Shown piece after piece: positions 16,049 through 23,402 of a stretch of DNA of 64,000 nucleotides. The position numbers and the translations under genes were made by a program. Below the pieces are notes generated by a model. The model was not told where the DNA came from. It was given only the letters and a program-made list of their open reading frames with translations, and did no database searches. The stretch is from Bacteroidales bacterium (GTDB lineage Bacteria > Bacteroidota > Bacteroidia > Bacteroidales > UBA932): positions 1 to 64,000 of the forward strand of contig JAEEIQ010000019.1 in assembly GCA_016281435.1 (NCBI GenBank). Reading direction: 5' to 3'. Every line of letters begins with the position of its first letter. Position 1 is the first letter of the stretch.

Positions 16049-16079
16049 CAAAAGTAGTCAAAAAAATATGACATTCAAA
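16049..16079 (-). promoter_or_regulatory. Promoter for cvpA-tsaB, overlapping the ileS start
   Basis: On the minus strand, TTTG (16079-16076), 19 bases, then TACTTTTG (16056-16049), matching TTTG-N19-TAnnTTTG. The -33 element lies inside the first codons of ileS and the -7 box lies a few bases from the ileS -7 box. The two divergent promoters are therefore interleaved. Confidence 0.6.
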
Positions 16080-19000
16080 GAGTATAAAGGACTGGACCTG
16101 GTTGGTGCGGGGAAAGAGATTCTGGAGCGCTGGAAAAAGGAAGATGCGTTCGGAAAGTCCCTTGCCTTGCGTGAGGGCGCGCCCGAATTCATTTTCTTCG
16201 AAGGTCCTCCTTCTGCCAACGGAATGCCTGGAATACACCATGTGATGGCGCGTTCGATCAAGGACTCGATCTGCCGCTACAAGACGCAGACCGGATTCAA
16301 GGTGCGCCGCCGCGCCGGCTGGGACACCCACGGCCTGCCCGTCGAACTCGGGGTCGAGAAGAAGCTCGGCATCACGAAGGAAGACATAGGCAAGAGTGTC
16401 AGCGTTGAAGACTACAACCGCGCCTGCCGCCAGGAGGTGATGAAATACACCGCCGAGTGGCGCACGCTCACGGAGCGGATAGGCTACTGGGTCGACATGG
16501 ACGATCCGTACATCACCTACGACAACCGCTACATCGAGACCCTCTGGTACCTACTGAAGGACATCTACGGCAAGGGCCTGCTCTATAAGGGCAAGTCCAT
16601 CCAGCCCTATTCCCCCGCCGCGGGGACGGGCCTCAGCACCCACGAGCTTAACCAGCCGGGCTGCTACCGCGAAGTCAAGGATACTACCGTCTGCGCGCAG
16701 TTCAAGGTCATCGGGGAGGAGGACCTTTATTTCCTCGCATGGACCACGACCCCGTGGACCCTCCCCTCGAACACCGCCCTCTGCGTAGGCCCGAACATAG
16801 ATTACGTCAAGGTGCGCAGCGCCAACCCCTACACCGGGACCCCTGCGACATACATACTCGCCGAGGCGCTCGTCCCCGTCTGGTTCAACGGAAAGGTCCC
16901 CTTCGAGGTCCTTCCGGGCAGGATGAAGGGCAGCGAGCTCGTCGGAATGCGCTACGAGCAGCTGATTCCATGGTTCCGTCCGGACGAGGGCGCGTTCCGG
17001 GTGATCCCCGGCGATTACGTGACCACCGAGGACGGTACGGGCATAGTCCACATTGCGCCGACCTTCGGTGCGGATGACGCCAAGGTTGCCCGCGCCGCCG
17101 GCGTTCCCGGGCTCTATGTCACGGACAAGGACGGCGCCCCGCAGGCCCAGGTGGATCCGAGAGGCCGCTTCTACCGGCTCGAGGACCTGGATCCCGCGTA
17201 CGCCGCGGACAGGGTGGATGCGTCCTACCGCGAGTGGGCCGGCCGCTGGGTGAAGAACGCATACGACCCCGACGCCACGCCGGAGACTCCGACGCTGGAC
17301 GTGGATATCTGCGTGATGTTGAAGGGCGAAAACAAGGCCTTCCGCATCGAGAAGCATACCCATACATATCCGCACTGCTGGCGCACCGACAAGCCCGTGC
17401 TCTACTACCCCCTGAATTCCTGGTTCATCAAGGCTTCCGCCGTGCGCGAGCAGATGATGAAGCTGAACGAGGACATCGTCTGGAAGCCGGAAGCCACCGG
17501 TACCGGCCGCTTCGGCAAGTGGCTGGAGAACATCCAGGACTGGAACCTCAGCCGCAGCCGCTACTGGGGCACCCCGCTGCCCGTGTGGCGCACCGAGGAC
17601 GGGAAGGAAGAGAAGTGCATCGGGAGCGTCGCAGAGCTGTACGCCGAGATCGAAAGGTCTGTCGCGGCCGGGATCATGGAATCCAACCCCCTGGCCGAGA
17701 AGGGCTTCGACCCTGCGGACATGTCGAAGGAGAACTATGACCGCATAGACCTGCACAGGCCCTATGTGGACCGCATATTCCTTGTCTCCGACAGCGGAGC
17801 GAAGATGACCCGCGAGACGGACCTCATCGACGTGTGGTTCGACTCCGGAGCGATGCCGTATGCCCAGACGGGCCTGCGCGGCAAGGACACCCCCGATTTC
17901 GGGGCCACCGCCGACTTCATCGCCGAAGGCGTGGACCAGACCCGCGGATGGTTCTACACCCTGCACGCGATCCATACGATGGTCAGCGGCACTCCCGCGT
18001 TCAAGCGCGTGATTTCCAACGGTCTCGTGCTGGACAAGAAGGGGGAGAAGATGTCCAAGCGCCTCGGCAACGCCGTCGATCCGTTCAAGGCGCTCGACAC
18101 CTACGGGCCCGACGCGCTGCGCTGGTACATGTTGACTAACGCCCAGCCCTGGGACAACCTCAAGTTCGACGAGAACGGGGTCGTGGAGGTCAGCCGAAAG
18201 TTTTTCGGCACCCTGTACAACAGCTACTCCCTGTTCGCCGTGTATGCGAACATCGACGGATTCGACCCCTCCTCAAAGGCTCCGGCAGCCAGGCCGGAGT
18301 TCGACCGTTGGATGGAAAGCCGCCGGAACAGCCTCGTTCGCGACGTTCTCGCCTGTTACGAGGACTACGACGTCACCGGAGCCGGCCGCCTTATCCAGGA
18401 TTTCGTCTGCGACGACTTCAGCAACTGGTACGTCCGCCTGAACAAGAAGCGCCTCTGGGGCTCCGGAATGACGGACGACAAGGCTTCCGCCTACAGGACC
18501 ATGTATGATGTCCTCAGGACCGTGGCCCTGCTCTCCGCCCCGATCGCCCCGTTCTTCATGGACAGGCTATGGACAGATCTCGTGCCCGGTTCGCAGTCCG
18601 TACACTATGAATCCATGCCTTCTTTCGACCCGGCCCTGATTGACGCGGCCCTCGAAGGGAGGATGGCCCTCGCGCAGAAGGCCTGCTCGATGGTCCTTGC
18701 CCTTCGCAAGAAGGTGGGCATCAATGTGAAGCAGCCCCTGCCGCGCCTGATGATTCCCGTGCTGGACGAGGCTTTCAAGGACAGCCTCGAGGCCGTCAAG
18801 GATGTCATTCTCGCCGAAGTGAACGTCAAGGAGGCGGAACTGATATCCGACACCGTGGGGATCATTACGAAGAAGATAAAGCCCAATTTCCGCAACCTCG
18901 GCAAGGTTTACGGCGCGAGGATGAAGGAGATTGCGGCCGCTTTCCAGAATCTTTCCCAGCAGGAGATCGCCGAGATGGAAGAGTGCGAGGACGACTATAT

Positions 19001-19412
19001 CCTCGGGCTCCCCGGCGGCGACGTCGTGCTGGCCAAGACGGACTATGAGATCCATTCCGAGGATATGCCCGGATGGCTCGTAGCTTCCGAAGGCCCGCTG
19101 ACCATCGCGCTGGATGTAACCCTTACCCCCGCCCTTATCGAGGAAGGAAACGCGCGCGAACTCGTGCGCCCGATCCAGAACCTCCGCAAGGAGCGCGGTC
19201 TCGAGGTCACGGACCGTATTCGTACCGAAATCTTTGCCGAAGGGAAGGCTATGGAAGAAATCAGCGCCTCCCTGGAGCATTTCAAGGAATATGTCGCATC
19301 CCAGACACTTTCCGTCGATGTTTCCCTCAAGCCCTTGTCCGAGGCCGGTGAGGATGCTGCGGAAGTCGAGTGGAATGAGGATACCATCAAAATCAGAATC
19401 ACCCGTATTTAA
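16068..19412 (+). CDS. ileS: Isoleucyl-tRNA synthetase
   Basis: Charges tRNA-Ile. The protein has 1114 residues from ATG 16068 (MTFKEYKGLDLVGAGKEILERW); the open frame extends upstream through cvpA but lacks sense there. The HIGH-type motif is PSANGMPGIHHVMAR and the class I KMSKS loop is GEKMSKRLGNAVDPF. The large CP1 editing domain contains WTTTPWTLPSNTALCVGP. The anticodon-binding domain and a DUF5915-like C-terminal region follow, the usual layout of the long, eukaryote-like IleRS2 type. The next gene starts 11 bases downstream. Confidence 0.96.
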   Translation: MTFKEYKGLDLVGAGKEILERWKKEDAFGKSLALREGAPEFIFFEGPPSANGMPGIHHVMARSIKDSICRYKTQTGFKVRRRAGWDTHGLPVELGVEKKLGITKEDIGKSVSVEDYNRACRQEVMKYTAEWRTLTERIGYWVDMDDPYITYDNRYIETLWYLLKDIYGKGLLYKGKSIQPYSPAAGTGLSTHELNQPGCYREVKDTTVCAQFKVIGEEDLYFLAWTTTPWTLPSNTALCVGPNIDYVKVRSANPYTGTPATYILAEALVPVWFNGKVPFEVLPGRMKGSELVGMRYEQLIPWFRPDEGAFRVIPGDYVTTEDGTGIVHIAPTFGADDAKVARAAGVPGLYVTDKDGAPQAQVDPRGRFYRLEDLDPAYAADRVDASYREWAGRWVKNAYDPDATPETPTLDVDICVMLKGENKAFRIEKHTHTYPHCWRTDKPVLYYPLNSWFIKASAVREQMMKLNEDIVWKPEATGTGRFGKWLENIQDWNLSRSRYWGTPLPVWRTEDGKEEKCIGSVAELYAEIERSVAAGIMESNPLAEKGFDPADMSKENYDRIDLHRPYVDRIFLVSDSGAKMTRETDLIDVWFDSGAMPYAQTGLRGKDTPDFGATADFIAEGVDQTRGWFYTLHAIHTMVSGTPAFKRVISNGLVLDKKGEKMSKRLGNAVDPFKALDTYGPDALRWYMLTNAQPWDNLKFDENGVVEVSRKFFGTLYNSYSLFAVYANIDGFDPSSKAPAARPEFDRWMESRRNSLVRDVLACYEDYDVTGAGRLIQDFVCDDFSNWYVRLNKKRLWGSGMTDDKASAYRTMYDVLRTVALLSAPIAPFFMDRLWTDLVPGSQSVHYESMPSFDPALIDAALEGRMALAQKACSMVLALRKKVGINVKQPLPRLMIPVLDEAFKDSLEAVKDVILAEVNVKEAELISDTVGIITKKIKPNFRNLGKVYGARMKEIAAAFQNLSQQEIAEMEECEDDYILGLPGGDVVLAKTDYEIHSEDMPGWLVASEGPLTIALDVTLTPALIEEGNARELVRPIQNLRKERGLEVTDRIRTEIFAEGKAMEEISASLEHFKEYVASQTLSVDVSLKPLSEAGEDAAEVEWNEDTIKIRITRI

Positions 19413-19423
19413 TCCACAATCTT

Positions 19424-19822
19424 ATGGCAGAAGAGAAAACCCGTTATTCCGATGAGGAACTCGCCGAGTTCAAGACCATCATCGAGGACATGCTGAAAAA
19501 GGCGAAGGCTGAGTACAACACCCTCCGCCAGGTTGTGATGCACAACGGAACGAACGATATCGAGGACACCTCGCCGTCGTTCAAGACTGTCGAGGACGAC
19601 GGGGCGAACCAGCTCTCGAAGGAGGAGGCCAGCCAGCTCGCCCAGAGGCAGTATAAATTCATCCAGAACCTGGAGTCCGCCCTTGTCCGCATCGAAAACA
19701 AGACCTACGGCATCTGCCGTGTCACAGGGAAGCTGATCCCTAAGGAGAGGCTCCGTCTCGTCCCCCACGCCACGCTGACCGTCGAGGCCAAGGAAATGCT
19801 TTCCAAGAGCGGAAAGAACTAG
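19424..19822 (+). CDS. DksA/TraR family zinc-finger-like protein
   Basis: A 132-residue protein with an N-terminal coiled-coil-prone helical part and a C-terminal DksA/TraR finger region (ALVRIENKTYGICRVTGKLIPKERLRLVPHATLTVEAKE). Only one of the four zinc-ligand cysteines is visible (GICRVTGKLI), as is common for Bacteroidota members, so zinc binding is doubtful. DksA-like proteins bind the RNA polymerase secondary channel; whether this one does is not shown. It lies between ileS and lspA with gaps of 11 and 3 bases. Confidence 0.85.
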   Translation: MAEEKTRYSDEELAEFKTIIEDMLKKAKAEYNTLRQVVMHNGTNDIEDTSPSFKTVEDDGANQLSKEEASQLAQRQYKFIQNLESALVRIENKTYGICRVTGKLIPKERLRLVPHATLTVEAKEMLSKSGKN

Positions 19823-19825
19823 CCT

Positions 19826-20452
19826 ATGAAGCTTTCCAAAGGGAAGAAGCTCCTGATATTGGGAATAGCCCTCGTGGTGGCGGACCAGGTCATAAAGTTC
19901 CTGGTCAAGACGAACATGACTCTCGGCGAGCAGTTCAACGTGATCGGGACCTGGTTCCGCATCCTTTTCGTGGAGAACGAGGGGATGGCCTTCGGGATGA
20001 AGTTCGGCGGCTCTGTCGGGAAGTTCTTCCTGTCGCTGTTCAGGATAGTCCTTTGCGGGCTGTTGGTCTGGTGGATATCCTCCCTGAACAAGAAGAAGGA
20101 CACCCCGGCCGGGGTGCTCGTCGGGTTGACGCTGATTACCGCCGGCGCAGTCGGGAACATTCTCGACTGCCTCTTCTACGGGCTGATCTTCTCGGCCTCC
20201 GGGTGGAACGAGGTTGCAGTCATCGGGGGACATTACGCTCCCTTCATGTTCGGCAGGGTCGTGGACATGTTCTATTTCCCCATCATCAATACCACGTGGC
20301 CTTCATGGCTGCCCCTGATCGGCGGGAAACCTTTCACCTTCTTCGACCCGGTCTTCAATTTCGCGGACAGCTGCGTGACCGTGGGCGCCTTCTACCTGCT
20401 GCTGTTCCAGTATAAATTCTTCGCCCGCAGCGAAGACAAGAAAACAAAATAA
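19826..20452 (+). CDS. lspA: Lipoprotein signal peptidase (signal peptidase II)
   Basis: An inner-membrane aspartic protease that removes the signal peptide from prolipoproteins after lipidation. The 208-residue protein has four hydrophobic segments. The catalytic aspartates are predicted at Asp114 (GNILDCLFYG) and Asp181 (FNFADSC), with VVDMFYFP between them. The extra loop between these motifs (including SASGWNEVAVIGGHYAPF) is typical for Bacteroidota. The window encodes several lipoproteins that would be substrates. The stop overlaps the uxuA start (TAATG). Confidence 0.95.
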   Translation: MKLSKGKKLLILGIALVVADQVIKFLVKTNMTLGEQFNVIGTWFRILFVENEGMAFGMKFGGSVGKFFLSLFRIVLCGLLVWWISSLNKKKDTPAGVLVGLTLITAGAVGNILDCLFYGLIFSASGWNEVAVIGGHYAPFMFGRVVDMFYFPIINTTWPSWLPLIGGKPFTFFDPVFNFADSCVTVGAFYLLLFQYKFFARSEDKKTK

Positions 20453-21618
20453 TGCAGAAAACCTGGAGATGGTTCGGTCCCAAGGACCCCATCACTCTTT
20501 CCATGCTCCGCCAGATCGGAGTAGAGGGCATCGTCACCGCCCTTCACGATATCCCCAACGGGGAAGTGTGGCCCCTCGAGCGCATAGTCGCCCTCAAAAA
20601 AGAAATCGAATCCTACGGCATGGTCTGGTCGGTGGCAGAAAGCCTGCCGGTCAGCGAGGCCATCAAATACGCCGGTCCGGAGAGGGACGCGCTCATAGCC
20701 AACTACAAGCAGAGCCTCGCCAACATGGGACAGGCAGGGGTGAAGACCATCTGCTACAACTTTATGCCCGTAATCGACTGGATACGCACTGATCTCGAGC
20801 TGCCCCAGCCGGACGGGACGTCCACGTTGTACTTCGACAAGGTGCGTTTCGCCTATTTCGACATCAACATCATCGGCCGCAAGGGCGCCCGTGACGACTG
20901 GGATGCGGAGACCCTCGCCAAGGTGGACGACCTGGCGAAAAGGATTACGCAGAAAGAGATCGACGACCTCATTTATGTCATCATCGTAAAGACCCAGGGC
21001 TTCATCAACGGCAACGTGAAGGAAGGCGACCTCGACCCGGTCGGGATCTTCCGCGGGCTTCTGAAGCAGTACGACGGCATCTCGAAAGACCAGCTCCGGG
21101 AGAACCTTCGCTACTTCCTCGAGTCCATCATGCCCGTCTGCGACGAGTACGGCATCGACATGTGCATCCATCCGGACGATCCGCCGATGCAGGTGCTCGG
21201 CCTGCCGCGTATCGTCACCGATGCAGAGGACATCCGCTGGCTTCTGTCGGCCGTCAATAATCCGCACAACGGGCTGACTTTCTGCGCCGGCTCGCTATCT
21301 TCCGGGGCACACAACGACTGCGTCGCCATGGCCCGCGAATTCGCGGACAGGACCCGCTTCGTGCATCTGCGCAGCTGCGACGTCTTCCCGAACGGGGACT
21401 TCCAGGAGGCATATCACACCGCCGGCAGGGCCAATCTCGTCGAGTTGGTCCGCATATTCGAAAAGATGGATCCGGCGTTGCCGATGCGCGTGGACCACGG
21501 CAGGACCATGCTCGGGGACGAGAAGAAGGGCTACAACCCGGGCTACGGCTTCCACGGCCGCATGCTCGCCCTCGGCCAGGTCGAAGGCATGATGGCCGCC
21601 GTGCGGCAGCTGGGGTAG
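20452..21618 (+). CDS. uxuA: Mannonate dehydratase
   Basis: Converts D-mannonate to 2-keto-3-deoxygluconate in the glucuronate branch of hexuronate catabolism. The 388-residue TIM-barrel protein starts MQKTWRWFGPKDPITL and contains GVKTICYNFMPVIDWIRTDL, IDMCIHPDDPP, NGLTFCAGSLSSGAHND, FVHLRSCDVFPNGDFQEAYHT and MRVDHGRTMLGDEKKGYNPGYGFHGRMLALGQVEGM. These carry the metal-ligand His, Cys and Asp residues of the UxuA family. It is translationally coupled to lspA, an odd partner. It stops about 215 bases from the convergent polysaccharide locus, whose alpha-glucuronidase could feed this pathway. Confidence 0.95.
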   Translation: MQKTWRWFGPKDPITLSMLRQIGVEGIVTALHDIPNGEVWPLERIVALKKEIESYGMVWSVAESLPVSEAIKYAGPERDALIANYKQSLANMGQAGVKTICYNFMPVIDWIRTDLELPQPDGTSTLYFDKVRFAYFDINIIGRKGARDDWDAETLAKVDDLAKRITQKEIDDLIYVIIVKTQGFINGNVKEGDLDPVGIFRGLLKQYDGISKDQLRENLRYFLESIMPVCDEYGIDMCIHPDDPPMQVLGLPRIVTDAEDIRWLLSAVNNPHNGLTFCAGSLSSGAHNDCVAMAREFADRTRFVHLRSCDVFPNGDFQEAYHTAGRANLVELVRIFEKMDPALPMRVDHGRTMLGDEKKGYNPGYGFHGRMLALGQVEGMMAAVRQLG

Positions 21619-21675
21619 CCGGGCTGGTATATTCCGGCGGCTTCCCTCGGTGTGTTTGCCGCGGAGGACAGCCCA

Positions 21676-21827
21676 TTGATCAAATTCACCTGTCAGGGGT
21701 ATCTTCGCCAGAATAGTTTCAGGTGCCATTCAGGCAGACAGGCTCGCCAAAATCGGCGAACCTGTCTGCATCTCCCGGCCCTGAGTGCCCCAGCCGGGTC
21801 CTCAGCTCGCAGGTGAATGTCATTTAC
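21676..21827 (+). repeat. Palindromic intergenic element, copy B
   Basis: In the convergent gap after uxuA: end repeats ATTCACCTG (21684-21692) and CAGGTGAAT (21810-21818), and a long internal hairpin with about 15 pairs and one mismatch (21734-21769, loop AAAATC). A smaller CCCGGC/GCCGGG hairpin follows at 21774-21798. Spacing mirrors copy A: 47 bases from the left CACCTG to the hairpin, 41 from the hairpin to the right CAGGTG, and a GCCAG box at 21707-21711. There is no T-run, so it is not a standard terminator. Confidence 0.65.
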
Positions 21828-21833
21828 AACTGT

Positions 21834-23402
21834 TTAGTTCCTGAACGGGAAGACGGGGAGGCCGACGGCGTTGTAGACGGTGCCGCCGACGCACCAGGCG
21901 CCGTAGCAGAGGCTGACGTGGGCAGGGGCGCTGACGCTGGCGGAGCTGAAGACGAGCTTGTCGCCGCGTATCGTGACGTCAGCGTTGTACCATGTCCCGT
22001 TGCTGCCGGCGACCTGGCCGTAGAGTATCTTGGACTCTCCGGCAGCGAGGTGGAGGCCGGTGGCGTTGCTCAGGGTGACGATGGCTTCCTTGCCGGAAAC
22101 GGCCATGGAGACGAAACGGGGAGCGTCGGGGCAGATCGAAGTGGTCTTGTAGGTCTTCGCCTCGGCCATCAGGACCAGCCTTTCGGCGGGAGTCCTCTTG
22201 TCGGGGTAGTGGACGGTCGGACCGCCGCAGTCGTATGCAGGAATCACTCCGCTGTTCGGGATCAGGGCCTGCCCTTCAAGCTGGGCCTGCTGGAACTTCG
22301 CCCATTCGGCCGGAGTGGTGCTGACCGTGGTATTGTACGATGCCAGCTGGACATAGTAGAAAGGCACGCTGCCCTCTTCGAGGCCCCTGACTTCCAGCCA
22401 TGAGCGGACCATTTCCTTCTGGAGCCTCGGGTAGGAGCCGGAGTTGTCCTTGTTGCTTTCGCCCTGGTACCAGAGTATGCCCCTTGTGGTGTAGGGGAGA
22501 ATAGGGAGTACCATCCCGTTGTAGATCTGCGCAGGAATCTGCTTGTCGGTATCGCCGGGCTTTTTCCCGAGGTCGGTGATGTCCTTCCACTCAGAGGCGG
22601 GGAATCTCTGCAGCGAGTTCAGGCTCATCCACGCTTCGATGCGGGAGCCGCCATAAGCGCAGCCGATGATGCCAATCGGAACATTGAGGTCGCGGCCCAG
22701 CTTGCGGGCGAAGAAAAATGCTATGGCCTGGATGTCCGGGGCCTTGGCGGCGCTACAGGCGAACCAGGAGGCGGATTTGGTCTGGAACTGAGGCTCGTCG
22801 GTCAGCTGGTAGGCGCATTTGAAATAGTGGAACCAGGGGAGGTCGGCGTCCTTGAGCTCCTCTTCCACGTCCTTTATGGGCTGGTAGTTGCTCGCTCCGG
22901 GGGTGCCGAAGCCGCCTATGCGGTGCTCCATGTTGGACTGTCCCGCGCTGAGCCATACTTCGCCGATGAGTATCTTGCTGACGGTCTTGCTGCCTTTCTG
23001 GCTGTCGGTAATGGCGATGCTGTGCTCCGAGAACGAGCCGGCAGGAGTGGTCACGGCAATCTTCCAGATGCCGTCGAGGCCCACCCGTCCGCTGAAGCTT
23101 TCGCTAGTCCAGGAGGGCTTCACCGTGACTTCGGCACGCGGAGTGGCCTTGCCCCAGATGGTGGCCTTGGCCTGCTGCTGGAGTATCATCCCGTCGCTGA
23201 TGATGTAGGGGAGCGTCAGGGTGCTTGAGCCGGCTGTGACGACAGGGCCCAGGTCGGGCTCTTCGCCCTGGCCGGATTCTTCCTTGTCCTTGTCTCCGAA
23301 GATGCTGGTATAAGTCGAGCCCTGGCTTCCGTTATCCTTCCCGCAGGAAGACTGGCCGAAGCAGAAGGTGAAGGCGGCCAGCAACAATATTGCGCGTTTC
23401 AT
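21834..23402 (-). CDS. SGNH-type carbohydrate acetylesterase (sialate O-acetylesterase-like) lipoprotein
   Basis: Predicted to remove O-acetyl groups from glycans. The 522-residue protein has an N-terminal signal with Cys20 (GQSSC; lipobox weaker than its neighbour's) and an acidic linker containing GSTYTSIFGDKDK at residues 28-40. A beta-sandwich-like segment follows (LPYIISDGMILQQQ...IWGKATPRAEV, about 65-145). The SGNH domain has LSAGQSNMEH (nucleophile Ser), GIIGCAYGGSRIEAWM and LWYQGESN. This matches the sialate O-acetylesterase/acetylxylan esterase family (CE20-like). Its start overlaps the stop of the upstream glycosidase gene (TAATG), whose protein carries the same linker motif at the same position. 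Confidence 0.85.
   Translation of the reverse strand: MKRAILLLAAFTFCFGQSSCGKDNGSQGSTYTSIFGDKDKEESGQGEEPDLGPVVTAGSSTLTLPYIISDGMILQQQAKATIWGKATPRAEVTVKPSWTSESFSGRVGLDGIWKIAVTTPAGSFSEHSIAITDSQKGSKTVSKILIGEVWLSAGQSNMEHRIGGFGTPGASNYQPIKDVEEELKDADLPWFHYFKCAYQLTDEPQFQTKSASWFACSAAKAPDIQAIAFFFARKLGRDLNVPIGIIGCAYGGSRIEAWMSLNSLQRFPASEWKDITDLGKKPGDTDKQIPAQIYNGMVLPILPYTTRGILWYQGESNKDNSGSYPRLQKEMVRSWLEVRGLEEGSVPFYYVQLASYNTTVSTTPAEWAKFQQAQLEGQALIPNSGVIPAYDCGGPTVHYPDKRTPAERLVLMAEAKTYKTTSICPDAPRFVSMAVSGKEAIVTLSNATGLHLAAGESKILYGQVAGSNGTWYNADVTIRGDKLVFSSASVSAPAHVSLCYGAWCVGGTVYNAVGLPVFPFRN

Noticed and set aside
15657..16067. N-terminal extension of ileS
   Set aside because: The extension overlaps cvpA antisense and includes the promoter; IleRS homology begins at ATG 16068.
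21697..21704. TATCTTCG-like -7 box in the uxuA/PUL gap
   Set aside because: It lies within the palindromic element, points toward the 3' end of a convergent gene, and has no -33 partner.
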